Source: Afipia carboxidovorans OM5
GTDB taxonomy: Bacteria > Pseudomonadota > Alphaproteobacteria > Rhizobiales > Xanthobacteraceae
Reading direction: 5' to 3'
Assembly: GCF_000218565.1 (NCBI RefSeq)
Contig: NC_015684.1
Span: 2,914,001-2,978,000 of the forward strand
Length of the DNA: 64,000 nucleotides
A program made the position numbers and the translations under genes. The notes under the pieces are model-generated. The model did not search any database. It was given only the letters and a program-made list of their open reading frames with translations, and was not told the origin of the DNA. Shown here one piece after another: positions 50,495-59,700 of this stretch. The first letter of the stretch is position 1, and each line of letters opens with the position of its first letter.

Positions 50495-50806
50495 TCAGCG
50501 AACGACGGCGTCTGGCCAGAGTTTTACTTCGCGTTCGGTCTGCGCGATCGAGGCATTCGCAAGCGCCTCGGCCCGCTTTGCGAGGTTCGTCGCTGCATCG
50601 AAATTGCCTTCATCCGCCGCTTTCTTCGCGCCCTTGAGAGCGGCAACGGTCGTGGTCCACTGATTTCTCAGCTCACCTGCTTTCTTGTTCGCCGCCTCGG
50701 CTTTGGCGTAAGCCGCGTTGAAAGTCTCGGCCGTTTCCGCTGCCTGCGCTACAGCGACCGTCAGCAACAGAGCCGCGCCCACAATGATAGATGTGATGAT
50801 CCGCAT
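50495..50806 (-). CDS. soxK: SoxAX-associated protein SoxK
   Basis: 103 residues; a signal peptide (about 1-23, ending AQAAE) and a helical mature part rich in Ala and Lys: ETFNAAYAKAEAANKKAGELRNQWTTTVAALKGAKKAADEGNFDAATNLAKRAEAL. The position between soxA and soxB matches soxK, whose product binds SoxAX in the sox clusters that carry it and raises its activity in Chlorobaculum. It lies 9 bases from soxA. The helical pattern is not specific by itself; the context makes the call. Confidence 0.82.
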   Translation of the reverse strand: MRIITSIIVGAALLLTVAVAQAAETAETFNAAYAKAEAANKKAGELRNQWTTTVAALKGAKKAADEGNFDAATNLAKRAEALANASIAQTEREVKLWPDAVVR

Positions 50807-50815
50807 GAGCGCCTC

Positions 50816-51667
50816 CTATGGCCGCGAACCCGGGCCGGAAACGGGCAGCCCATTCGCCATGTAGGACAGATAATATTCGAGGTTCCGATATTCGGGAGCC
50901 TGAGGCTCAAGAGGAACGCCGCGCACCTGACTGTTGCAGGAGGTGAAGCGGCGGCTGATCGTGCCCATTCCGCCCCATTCGGAGCGATAGATCGGCATCG
51001 CGTTCAGAATACCCAGCGCCGGCGCCAGCACTTCGGCCCGGATGCGTTCGCCGGGAGCCTGAATGTGGCAGCTTGCGCAGGAAAAATTCAACTGGCCGCG
51101 TCGCTGATAGAAGTACTGCTTGCCCTTCTCGTAGGCTTCGACAGCTTTCGGATTATCCTTCGGAATCTTGATGTCGAACGGCTTGCCGCGTGAGGTAAAG
51201 GCCATGTACGCGGTCACAGCCGCCATGTCGTCCTTCATATAATTGTACGGCTTCTCACCGTTCTTCTCGAGACACTGGTTTACAGCAAGCTCGAGGGTGA
51301 TGACCTCGTTCGTCTTGTCGTCGAAGTAAGGATAGTTCTGGCGAATACCGATACCTTTGTTCGGGAAACAATCCGCAAAGGTTTTGCCGTTCTTGAACGG
51401 CTTCTCGAACAGTTCCTTGCCATGATCGAGCGCGAAGTCATAAGGCGGGAAATCTTCCTTCGCGATCCACTGCTTCCGCAATCCCTCGTCCATCGAATAG
51501 GGACCGTTGACAAAGTCGTTTAGCGGCACCTTGGGAAATTTGTTCGTAAAGAAATCCCGGAAAGCCTTGAAATCGTTCTCCGGCGTCGATGCCGTCACTT
51601 CCGCGCGCGCTATCTGCGTGCCCGCCAGCATTGCCAGCGCCATTAATAATGCAAGACCGCGCATCAT
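50816..51667 (-). CDS. soxA: Diheme-type cytochrome c subunit SoxA (single-heme form)
   Basis: 283 residues; signal peptide (MMRGLALLMALAMLAGTQIARA). One heme motif, CASCH at 197-201, with a Cys ligand in RFTSCNSQVRG at residue 244. In the N-terminal region, where diheme SoxA has another CxxCH, only scattered Cys residues occur (FADCFPN, VNQC), so this is the monoheme form. SoxA with SoxX attaches thiosulfate to the SoxY Cys. GGGAGGAAGA directly precedes two tandem ATGs (51667 and 51664); either could be used. Confidence 0.94.
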   Translation of the reverse strand: MMRGLALLMALAMLAGTQIARAEVTASTPENDFKAFRDFFTNKFPKVPLNDFVNGPYSMDEGLRKQWIAKEDFPPYDFALDHGKELFEKPFKNGKTFADCFPNKGIGIRQNYPYFDDKTNEVITLELAVNQCLEKNGEKPYNYMKDDMAAVTAYMAFTSRGKPFDIKIPKDNPKAVEAYEKGKQYFYQRRGQLNFSCASCHIQAPGERIRAEVLAPALGILNAMPIYRSEWGGMGTISRRFTSCNSQVRGVPLEPQAPEYRNLEYYLSYMANGLPVSGPGSRP

Positions 51668-51687
51668 TCTTCCTCCCGGTTCGACCG

Positions 51688-51999
51688 TCACATAATTTTG
51701 GCGGTCGTGGTGTCCGTTGCACCCTTGTTATCGACCCAGGTGATCTTCAGATCGTCACCCTTCTTTCCGCCCTTGAAGCTGAACTTGATGAACGGGTCCT
51801 TGGAGACTGCCGGCCCCCACAGAGCGGTGAACACGACCTTGCCACCGGTTTCGAACTGCACCGTCTCGATATGATGAGCCGGAATGAGTTCTCCCTTGGC
51901 ATTCTTGACGAAGCCGGAATCCATCGGATGCTGCATGAGCGCCTGCACCTCGGTGGTTTCGGCGCCAGCAGTGGCGCGCACGCGAATAGACGATGCCAT
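51688..51999 (-). CDS. soxZ: SoxZ, partner of SoxY
   Basis: 103 residues without a signal peptide; it travels with SoxY. Conserved: TEVQALMQHPMDSGF, GELIPAHHIETVQF, WGPAVSKDPFIKFSFKGGKKGDDLKITWVDN. SoxYZ carries the sulfur intermediates of thiosulfate oxidation. It lies 13 bases after soxY. A second copy occurs at 56457. Confidence 0.95.
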   Translation of the reverse strand: MASSIRVRATAGAETTEVQALMQHPMDSGFVKNAKGELIPAHHIETVQFETGGKVVFTALWGPAVSKDPFIKFSFKGGKKGDDLKITWVDNKGATDTTTAKIM

Positions 52000-52012
52000 G
52001 ACCTAATCCTCC

Positions 52013-52510
52013 TCAGCCGCCGCAGCCGCCGACAGTGACCTTCACTTCCTTGCTCGTGCTGTAAAGCTTGCCGTCCGACTCGACGACAGCGATGACCTTA
52101 CTGGTCTTGGCCATCTTGAGGCGGTTCGACACCGACGGCATCGTTCCTTCCGGAATCTTGTAGGACGCCGCGAGCGCGTAAGGGTTCTCAGCGACCATCA
52201 CCGAGATCGACGTCACTTTCGGCAGCGTGGTGCTGATGCTGATCGGCACGACGGCGCCGTTCTCGGCAATCTCCGGCGCATCCAGCTTGACCTTGTCAGA
52301 CACTTCGGCAGCCTTGCCGTACAAAGTCTTGAGGACGTCAGTCTCGCTCTTCTGCTTGAAAGCATCCGTCGGCCAGCCCGCCGCATCCGCAGCAAAGGCA
52401 GCGACCGAGCGCATCACATTCAGGCTTGCGCCAAGCACGGTCGCAAGCGCGGCTCCCTTCAAGAGACCTCTGCGCGACATTCGCAGGGCGGGAAATTTTG
52501 CGGTAAGCAT
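52013..52510 (-). CDS. soxY: Sulfur carrier SoxY
   Basis: 165 residues with a Tat signal (RRGLLKG). The C-terminus ends in VTVGGCGG with Cys163, the swinging-arm Cys that carries thiosulfate-derived sulfur. The middle domain has LPKVTSISVMVAENPYALAASYKIPEGTMP, the SoxY fold. It is exported in complex with SoxZ. Confidence 0.96.
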   Translation of the reverse strand: MLTAKFPALRMSRRGLLKGAALATVLGASLNVMRSVAAFAADAAGWPTDAFKQKSETDVLKTLYGKAAEVSDKVKLDAPEIAENGAVVPISISTTLPKVTSISVMVAENPYALAASYKIPEGTMPSVSNRLKMAKTSKVIAVVESDGKLYSTSKEVKVTVGGCGG

Positions 52511-52531
52511 TCGATTTCCTCCGGGGTTTTC

Positions 52532-52885
52532 TTAGAGCTGATAGAGAAAGTCGACGATTGCCGAAATTTCTTTCTCGTTCAGAATGAGGTTGCGGCCGAA
52601 GGGCGGCATGACTGTGAGAGGGTTGCGGACGGTTTCGTCCGCGATGATCGCAGTCAGTTCCTTGCGGTCCGGAAAGCGCGTTTTCATATCATTGAGCGGC
52701 GGGGCAATGGAGCCCGGCGAGTCGCCACCCTTGATCTCATGGCACGTCAGGCAATTGCCCTTGCTGCGATCGAACGCGAGTGCCTTGCCATCGAGCTGCG
52801 CCGCCGGCTGAGCCTGCGCCGGAAGCGAGCCAGTCAAAACAATCAGGGCTGCTGCAGTTGCGAGACGAAAATGATTAAAGCTCAT
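52532..52885 (-). CDS. soxX: Cytochrome c subunit SoxX
   Basis: 117 residues; signal peptide (residues 1 to about 26) and one heme site, CLTCH at 45-49, with Met93 in TVMPPFGRN as probable sixth ligand. It is short compared with some SoxX proteins (about 150) but has the usual single-heme layout. Pairs with SoxA. Confidence 0.93.
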   Translation of the reverse strand: MSFNHFRLATAAALIVLTGSLPAQAQPAAQLDGKALAFDRSKGNCLTCHEIKGGDSPGSIAPPLNDMKTRFPDRKELTAIIADETVRNPLTVMPPFGRNLILNEKEISAIVDFLYQL

Positions 52886-52902
52886 CCTGCGCGCTCCAAA
52901 AA

Positions 52903-53583
52903 TTACTTCGGTTGCATGTCATCGAGCGGACCGGTGGTCCTGGGCGTCAGTTCCTGCCCCTCAGCCGTCGAGACGATTTTCAGTGTTGATGGATCAACAC
53001 AGTTCGTCATGCAAGGCTTCATTGCAGTATCTGGGCGGGGGTCCTGCCAGGTAAAATTATCATGGTTAGGCATTTTTACTTTTGGCAAGGATTCTTTATC
53101 GGCGACGAAGCCCTCAGGGACAAGATTGTTCAGATTCAGAATATAGGCGGTCAGCGCATACACATCGTCTGCCGACAGAGTATGGGGCGCCCCAAAAGGC
53201 ATCGCCCGATTGATATAGTCCCAAAGTGTAACGGCGAATGGCCAATAGCTGCCGACCGTAAGCTCGGGGCGGTCCGCCGTCAGCGAGCCGGCGCCGCCCG
53301 CGAGCTTGGGGTAGCGTCCCTCGCCTTCACCAAAGGTGCCGTGGCAGGCCGCGCACTGCTCGGCGAAGACTTCGGCGCCCTGGGCCACGTCGCCCTTGCC
53401 GGCCGGCAATCCCTGTCCGTCCTCGCCACGGGCGTCGATATCCCAGCCGGCGATCTGCTCGGGCGTCGCCGGGGTGCCGTAGCCGAACGGCGGGCGAACC
53501 TCGCTCGCCGCAGAAGGCCCGACGCTCCCCGCGAGAACGGCGGTCGCAAGCAGCAACGGCCACAGGCTAGCCAAGCTGAACAT
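52903..53583 (-). CDS. soxD: Cytochrome c subunit SoxD of the sulfane dehydrogenase, short single-heme form
   Basis: 226 residues; signal peptide (MFSLASLWPLLLATAVLAGSVG). One heme motif CAACH at about 77-81 with probable Met ligand in INRAMPFGAPHTL. SoxD of Paracoccus is about 385 residues with two hemes; here the N-terminal half is present and the second half with the second heme is missing, so electron transfer relies on one heme. The ATG at 53583 has GGGAG eight bases before it; an ATG at 53598 overlaps soxC more. Usual partner SoxC directly precedes it. Confidence 0.9.
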   Translation of the reverse strand: MFSLASLWPLLLATAVLAGSVGPSAASEVRPPFGYGTPATPEQIAGWDIDARGEDGQGLPAGKGDVAQGAEVFAEQCAACHGTFGEGEGRYPKLAGGAGSLTADRPELTVGSYWPFAVTLWDYINRAMPFGAPHTLSADDVYALTAYILNLNNLVPEGFVADKESLPKVKMPNHDNFTWQDPRPDTAMKPCMTNCVDPSTLKIVSTAEGQELTPRTTGPLDDMQPK

Positions 53584-54871
53584 CGTAGATGCTCCCATCG
53601 GGCTTCACCTGCCAGGTCTGGATTGCGTTGTTGTGGTAGACGGAGCTTGTGCCTCGCACCTGCCGAAGTGCCGCCAGCGTCGGCTGCACGAAGCCGGTCT
53701 CGTCGACTGCCCGCGATTCCAGGAAAGCGGGCTTGCCGTCCCACCGCCACGGGATCGTAAAGCGCGCCAATGCTTTTGACAGCACAGGGTCCTTCAGTTC
53801 CGCCTGCCGCCAGTTCACGCCGCCGTCGGTCGAAACATGAACTTCCTTGATCCGACCATTTCCGGTCCATGCAAGGCCACGGATCTCGTAGAGGCCCGGC
53901 CCGCTCAGCGGCACCTCGGGGCAAGGGAAGGTAATCACCGATTTGGCATCGATCAGCCAGGTGAAGCCGCGCGATTTTCCGTCGGGCATCAGATCGGTGT
54001 ATTTCGAAGTCTCCTCGCGGGTGTACCACGGCTTGTCGCCCACCTTGATACGACGCAGCCACTTGACGCTGACATTGCCCTCCCAACCCGGCACGATCAG
54101 GCGCAACGGATAGCCCTGCTCTGGTCGCAACGCCTCACCGTTCTGTGCGTAGACAACAAGACAATCATCGAGACATTTTGAGAGCGGCAGGCTTCTCGTC
54201 ATGTGAGCGCCGTCGGCCCCCTCGACCAGAACCCACTGCGCATCTTTCTTCAGGCCGACCTCTTCAAGCAGCGTCGAGAGCTTCACGCCGGTCCACTCCG
54301 CGCAACTCACCATGCCATGGGTGAACTGTAGCGAGTTCAATTGCGCGCCGCGCCATTCCATGCCGCCATTGGCCGGGCATTCGATGAAGTGGATGCGGGA
54401 CGTCGAAGGAAACCGCAAAATATCCTTCATCGTCAGGATCAATGGTCGATCGACCAACCCGTGAATCATCAGGCGATGCTTGTCGGCTTCCACATCAGGG
54501 CGGCCAGCGTGATAGCGCTCGAAGAACAGACCGTTCGGAGTGATGATGCCGTGCAAGCTCTGCAACGGCGAGAAACTGATCGAGGATTCCGTGCCGGCTG
54601 TCAGCCATGGCACGTTGCGCCGGATCACGTCGACCTGCTCGGCCGAAGGCTTGCCATATGGTTGATCGACGACACCTGCCCCGAGGGACTGGGACCACTC
54701 GTTATCGGCTGGCGGAGCGGCATCATCAGCGCGCGCTGCCCGGCCATCGATCAAGGCTGCGCCTGCGGCGACGCCGGCCATCTTCAGTAATAGCCGCCTG
54801 GGAACCTGGACACGCTCCACCCCGGCAGCCAAGGACGCCTTACGGGCATCCTCGAATGAAGAGAAAGGCAC
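53567..54871 (-). CDS. soxC: Sulfane dehydrogenase molybdenum subunit SoxC
   Basis: 434 residues of the sulfite-oxidase family. A Tat signal (RRLLLKMAGVAAGAALID, RR at 25-26) is followed by the molybdenum cofactor domain: FERYHAGRPDVE, RIHFIECPANGGMEWRG (ECPANG probably holds the Mo-ligating Cys), and GNVSVKWLRRIKVGDKPWYTREETSKYTDL; the dimerization domain follows. It oxidises the sulfane sulfur left on SoxY with SoxD. The open frame starts at a TTG at 54961; GTG at 54871 is preferred because AGGGGAGG lies seven bases before it and it avoids overlap with the operator. First gene of the operon. Confidence 0.93.
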   Translation of the reverse strand: MPFSSFEDARKASLAAGVERVQVPRRLLLKMAGVAAGAALIDGRAARADDAAPPADNEWSQSLGAGVVDQPYGKPSAEQVDVIRRNVPWLTAGTESSISFSPLQSLHGIITPNGLFFERYHAGRPDVEADKHRLMIHGLVDRPLILTMKDILRFPSTSRIHFIECPANGGMEWRGAQLNSLQFTHGMVSCAEWTGVKLSTLLEEVGLKKDAQWVLVEGADGAHMTRSLPLSKCLDDCLVVYAQNGEALRPEQGYPLRLIVPGWEGNVSVKWLRRIKVGDKPWYTREETSKYTDLMPDGKSRGFTWLIDAKSVITFPCPEVPLSGPGLYEIRGLAWTGNGRIKEVHVSTDGGVNWRQAELKDPVLSKALARFTIPWRWDGKPAFLESRAVDETGFVQPTLAALRQVRGTSSVYHNNAIQTWQVKPDGSIYDVQLG

Positions 54872-54950
54872 CCACTCTCCTCCCCTGAGTATCCCGCCAT
54901 TTGCGGGACTATTTTTGCTTATCGTTGACGCGAGAACATCACCACTTTCT

Positions 54951-54970
54951 AATTTAGTCAACGCTAAATT
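54951..54970. promoter_or_regulatory. Candidate SoxR operator in the soxC-soxR divergent gap
   Basis: aatttag-tcaacg-ctaaatt is a perfect 7-bp inverted repeat with a six-base spacer in a GC-rich genome, midway between the divergent soxC and soxR genes. ArsR-type sulfur sensors such as BigR and SqrR bind AT-rich palindromes of this kind near their own genes. The site could block both promoters. Confidence 0.6.
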
Positions 54971-55039
54971 ATGAAGATGGCCTTCCAGTCACAAAATTGG
55001 TAGGATGTTCCACGGATAAGACCTTCAGGACTCGCTTCA

Positions 55040-55387
55040 ATGAGCACGGCTCTCGCCACGAAAGCGCGCGCAAACAAATTGCGCCCGGATCAACTATTGG
55101 AACAACAAGCTCGCGAGGTCTCACGTCTGCTGAACGTGCTTGCGAATGAAAATCGCCTTCTCATCGTTTGTTACCTCATGATGAGGAACGAAATGAAGGT
55201 CGGCGATCTTGTCGATGCACTCAACATCAGCCAATCGGCTCTCTCGCAACATCTCACCAAGCTGCGTGAGGAAGGACTGGTGAAATTCAGGCGGGAGTCG
55301 CAAACGCTGTATTACAAGATCGCCGATGAGCGGGTGACCAAGCTCGTCAAGGTCCTCAAGAAACTCTATTGCGACGATGCCATATGA
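55040..55387 (+). CDS. soxR: ArsR-family sulfur-responsive repressor SoxR (BigR/SqrR-like)
   Basis: 115 residues with a winged-helix ArsR domain (about 25-110; LNISQSALSQHLTKLREEGLVKFRRESQTLYYKI is helix-turn-helix plus wing). Two Cys residues, Cys44 (LLIVCYL) and Cys111 (KLYCDDAI), occupy positions matching the reactive pair of BigR and SqrR that forms disulfide or polysulfide links and releases DNA. Metal-site Cys patterns of arsenic sensors are absent. Divergent to the sox operon, overlapping soxH by four bases. Repression of sox genes until reactive sulfur appears is inferred. Confidence 0.9.
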   Translation: MSTALATKARANKLRPDQLLEQQAREVSRLLNVLANENRLLIVCYLMMRNEMKVGDLVDALNISQSALSQHLTKLREEGLVKFRRESQTLYYKIADERVTKLVKVLKKLYCDDAI

Positions 55388-56382
55388 AGAAGCTGCTGCG
55401 CGTAACAGTCCTGGCATGGGCGATGCTACCTCTCCCTCTGCTCGCTCAAAGCAAGGCGCCGGATTACGCACCGCTCACCCGGCCCATCACCGTGGACCAG
55501 GTTCCCGGCAAGGATATTTTCTACAGCATCGGCAGCCCCGGCATTCCGGGCAAAGAGAATGAGGGCAATACATCCAACGCCGGCTATGTCGTAACGCCGG
55601 AGGGCGTCGTCGTTTTCGACGTGCTCGGCACACCCTCTCTCGGTTGGGCGCTGCTGCAGGACATTCGCAAGCGGACGGACAAAGACATCCGTTATATCGT
55701 GGCTAGCCATTATCACGCCGACCACATTTACGGCCTGCAGGCATTTCGTGACCACAGCCGCGCTGTCATCATCGCGCAGGATCACTCAGGTGATTATAGC
55801 GAGAACAAGGAAACCGCCGATGAACGGGCCGAAGTTCGGCTCGAGCAACGCCGCGAAGCGCTCGCACCGTGGGTAGACGAGCATACGCGCGTCATTCCCC
55901 CGGATATGACCTTCGCCGACAAGGTCACCATCGCGCTCGGCGGAAAACGCTTCTCATTGATTTCCGCAGGTCCTGCCCACTCCAGCAGCGACATCATGAT
56001 GATGGTCGAGCCGGACGGCGTGCTGTTTGCAGGCGACATCGTGCAGAACGGCCGCATTCCCTTCATGAATAGCGACGACGTCAGCACGACGCACTGGCTC
56101 CAGGGACTCGATGAAGTGCTCGCGCTCAATCCGAAGTACATCATTCCCGGGCACGGCAGCCCATCCGCCGCAGCAAAGGAAGCCATCGCGTTTACCCGCG
56201 ACTACATCCTTTACGTTCGCAAGGCGATGAGCGAGGCGGTAGCGAACTGGGTCGACTTCGATACAGCCTACAATCAAACGGACTGGTCCAAATACAAGGA
56301 TTATCCGGCCTTCGAGAGCAACAACCGGGGCAATGCCTATCGCATTTTCCTCGAACTCGAAGCTTCGCAGTTCAAGAAATAG
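55384..56382 (+). CDS. soxH: Secreted metallo-beta-lactamase fold protein (SoxH-like)
   Basis: 332 residues with a signal peptide (MKKLLRVTVLAWAMLPLPLLAQ). The metal motif is HYHADH (residues His109, His111, Asp113, His114), with further ligands in SAGPAHSSSD, LFAGDIV and IIPGHGSP. SoxH proteins occur in sox loci, but their function is unsettled; persulfide or thioester hydrolysis is a guess. Overlaps soxR by four bases and precedes the second soxZ, so the three likely form one transcript. Confidence 0.85.
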   Translation: MKKLLRVTVLAWAMLPLPLLAQSKAPDYAPLTRPITVDQVPGKDIFYSIGSPGIPGKENEGNTSNAGYVVTPEGVVVFDVLGTPSLGWALLQDIRKRTDKDIRYIVASHYHADHIYGLQAFRDHSRAVIIAQDHSGDYSENKETADERAEVRLEQRREALAPWVDEHTRVIPPDMTFADKVTIALGGKRFSLISAGPAHSSSDIMMMVEPDGVLFAGDIVQNGRIPFMNSDDVSTTHWLQGLDEVLALNPKYIIPGHGSPSAAAKEAIAFTRDYILYVRKAMSEAVANWVDFDTAYNQTDWSKYKDYPAFESNNRGNAYRIFLELEASQFKK

Positions 56383-56456
56383 GATTTTGCCTGTGAGGCT
56401 TTGACAACTGCCGCTGACCGGCGATGATGCCGCAACCGATTGAGCCTGAGGTGCTG

Positions 56457-56774
56457 ATGACATCGACCATTCGGATACAGGCCCATCTAAGCGGCGACGT
56501 GACCGAGGTTCAGGCCTTGATCAAGCATCCGATGGATTCTGGTTTTGCCAAAGATGGCGACAATCGGCTTATCCCTGCGCACTACATCGAAACGCTCAGC
56601 TTCGAACACAATGGCAAGGTGGTATTCTCCGCCAATTGGGGACCGATGATCGCGCGCCAGCCCTACATCAAGTTTTCCTTCAAGGGAGGAAAAGCTGGCG
56701 ACACCGTCACAACGAAATGGGTCGACAGCCACCAACAGATCGACAGCACGGAAACCCGCATAACGAGCGGATAA
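56457..56774 (+). CDS. soxZ: Second SoxZ-family protein
   Basis: 105 residues very like the first SoxZ: TEVQALIKHPMDSGF, NRLIPAHYIETLSF, WGPMIARQPYIKFSFKGGKAGDTVTTKWVDSHQQ. No soxY gene is next to it and there is no signal peptide, so it would either share the single SoxY or act with another partner. It ends 26 bases before the convergent dnaE2. Start at 56457 has GAGG upstream. Confidence 0.93.
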   Translation: MTSTIRIQAHLSGDVTEVQALIKHPMDSGFAKDGDNRLIPAHYIETLSFEHNGKVVFSANWGPMIARQPYIKFSFKGGKAGDTVTTKWVDSHQQIDSTETRITSG

Positions 56775-56799
56775 ATATCGCCGAGCGCCAGCACGATTA

Positions 56800-59700
56800 T
56801 CAATGAAAATCGCGGGAAGCTGGAAGAATTCGCACCTCGCGGGGATGACGCGCCTTTGCAGTTGAAGGCAGCGAAGCAAGCCGTTTCCCCTCTCCATCTC
56901 CGGCGGCGCTTTCCACTTGGTACGGACGCAAAGAATCATTGGCGAGTCCGATCAGGTCAGACGTTCGATCGACCAGACGATCGGCAAGCTGATGCACAAC
57001 TTGATCCGGGCTACTCTGAATAACGCCCTCGACCTCGATCAGCCGCGCACCCATCACCTCCTTGCGGAACGTCGCCATCACCTTCGGCCACACCACGATA
57101 TTGGCGATGCCGGTTTCATCCTCCAGCGTCATGAAGACGACGCCGTTGGCGCTTCCCGGCCGCTGACGCACCAGCACGACGCCTGCACATCGCACACGCC
57201 GTTTATCATTTTCATGTGAAACCGCGGCACACGGCACAACTCCCTCCTGTTCGAACATCTCGCGCAGGAATTCCATCGGATGCCCCTTTAGGGACAGCCG
57301 CACGGTCTGATAATCGGCAACGACTTCTTCCGGCAGCGGCATCTGCGGCAAGGGAGAGCTCCCTTCATCCGGCTGCTCGCGTGCGGCCGCAGATTGAAAC
57401 AACGGCAACGGCACAGCATCCGGCAGGCGACGAACGGCCCATAGCGCGCTGCGGCGATCAAGCCCAAGCGAACGGAAAGCATCGGCATCGGCCAACAGGA
57501 TCAGCGCACGCTTCGGCAGCCTTGTCTCACGCGCAAAATCTTCCAGCGAAGCAAATGGCTGTTGCATGCGCGCTTCTACAATAGCCCTGCCCCAATCCTC
57601 CAATGGGTCCTTTCCCTGCCTTCGCCGCCACTCCTGTTCATCCGGATCGACGCATTTGAACCCATCAATTTGACGAAAGCCAAGCCGCAAGGCGTGATGC
57701 CGGCCGCTTTTCTCCTCCAGAGTGTTCTGGGAAAAGCTGAAGGAGACATCGATCTCACGCACATCGACGCCGTTCGTGCGCGCATCACCGACGATCTGCG
57801 CTGGAGCATAGAATCCCATCGGTTGCGAATTCAACAAACCGCAAGCAAACGCATCGGGGTGAAAGCATTTAAGCCATGCCGACACATAGACAAGCTGAGC
57901 AAACGCGGCTGCGTGACTTTCCGGAAAACCGTAGCTGCCGAATCCCTTGATCTGATCGAAACAGCTTTGCGCAAATTTCGGATCGTAGCCGCGCTTGATC
58001 ATGCGGCCGACCATGCGTTCCTCGAACTTCGGCATGGTGCCGACATGACGGAACGTCGCCATGGCACGGCGCAACCCGTTGGCCTCTTCCGATGTGAATT
58101 CCGCCGCGGCCATGGCGATGCGCATCGCCTGCTCCTGAAACAGCGGCACACCAAGCGTCTTGTGCAGAATGGATTTCAACTCGTCCGGGTTTCCACCCTT
58201 CGGATACGGATATTCGATCTCTTCAGGCTTCAGGTTTCGCCGCTTGAGATAAGGATGAACCATGTTGCCCTGGATCGGCCCCGGCCGCACGATCGCGACT
58301 TCGATGACAAGATCGTAGAATGTCCGCGGCTTCAGCCGCGGCAGCATGTTCATCTGCGCCCGACTTTCGACCTGGAACACGCCGAGCGACTCGCCCCGCT
58401 GCAACATCTTGTAAACAGGATCATCATCTTTTGATCTGACGTCCGCCAGCTCATAACGCCGACCTTTATGATCCGCGATCAGATCAAAACATTTACGGAT
58501 GCAGGTCAGCATGCCTAGCGCCAGCACATCGACCTTCATCATCTTCAGAATATCGATGTCGTCCTTGTCCCATTCAATGAAGGTCCGGTCCTCCATTGCC
58601 GCATGTCCGATCGGCACATAAGTATCGAGCCGATCCTGCGTCAGCACAAAGCCTCCGACATGCTGCGACAGATGACGCGGAAATCCGATCAGCTCAGTCG
58701 CAAGCTCGACGGCCCGCACAATCATCGGATTGGTGGGATCGAACCCGGCCTGCTTGACTTGCATCTCGCTGAGACTGTCGCCCCAACTTCCCCACACCGT
58801 GTCTGCCAGCGCGGCAGTGACATCCTCCGTCAGCCCGAGCGCCTTGCCGACATCACGAATCGCGCTGCGCGGCCGGTAATCAATGACGGTCGCGACAATA
58901 GCCGCACGATGGCGACCATAACGCTGAAAGACGCACTGAATCACCTCTTCGCGACGGGAGTGCTCGAAATCGACATCGATATCGGGAGGCTCCAGTCGCT
59001 CCTCGGAGATAAAGCGTTCGAACAACACATCGGTCTCGGCGGGATTCACCGACGTAATGCCGAGCATGAAACACACTGCGGAATTCGCTGCGGAGCCTCG
59101 ACCCTGGCACAGAATGTGCTGCGAGCGGGCATAGCGCACGACGTCATGCACCGTGAGAAAGTAATGCGCGTAACCGAGCTTCTCGATCAGTCGCAATTCC
59201 TTCTCGATCGTGCCGCGCAATCCTTCATCAATCCCTTCAGGAAAATATTTCCGGATGCCGGTCTCGGTCAGATCGCGCAGATGCTCTTGCGCCGTCTTGC
59301 CCGGCGGCACTGGCTCGTCGGGATACTGGTATTTCAGTTGATCGAGAGAGAAGGTGATGCGGTCAGAAAAGCGGATCGTCTCTTCCAAAGCGTCAGGAAA
59401 ATCCTTGTAAAGACGCGCCATCTCCTTGTGCGGTTGCAAATGCCGCTCGGCATGCGCCTCAAGCCGCCTTCCTGCCTCGTGGATGGTGACCTTCTCGCGA
59501 ATACAGCTCAGAACATCTTGCAACGCCCGGCGGCGGTGGAAGTGATACAGCACATCATTCGTGGCGATTAGCGACACATGAGTCTTGGCCGCAAGATGCT
59601 CAAGGCGCAGCATCCTGCGGCGGTCATCGCCGTGAAAGAACAACGTCGCCGCCAGCCACACACCTTCTGCCGGAAGCTCTTTTAGAGCACCCAGCACACG

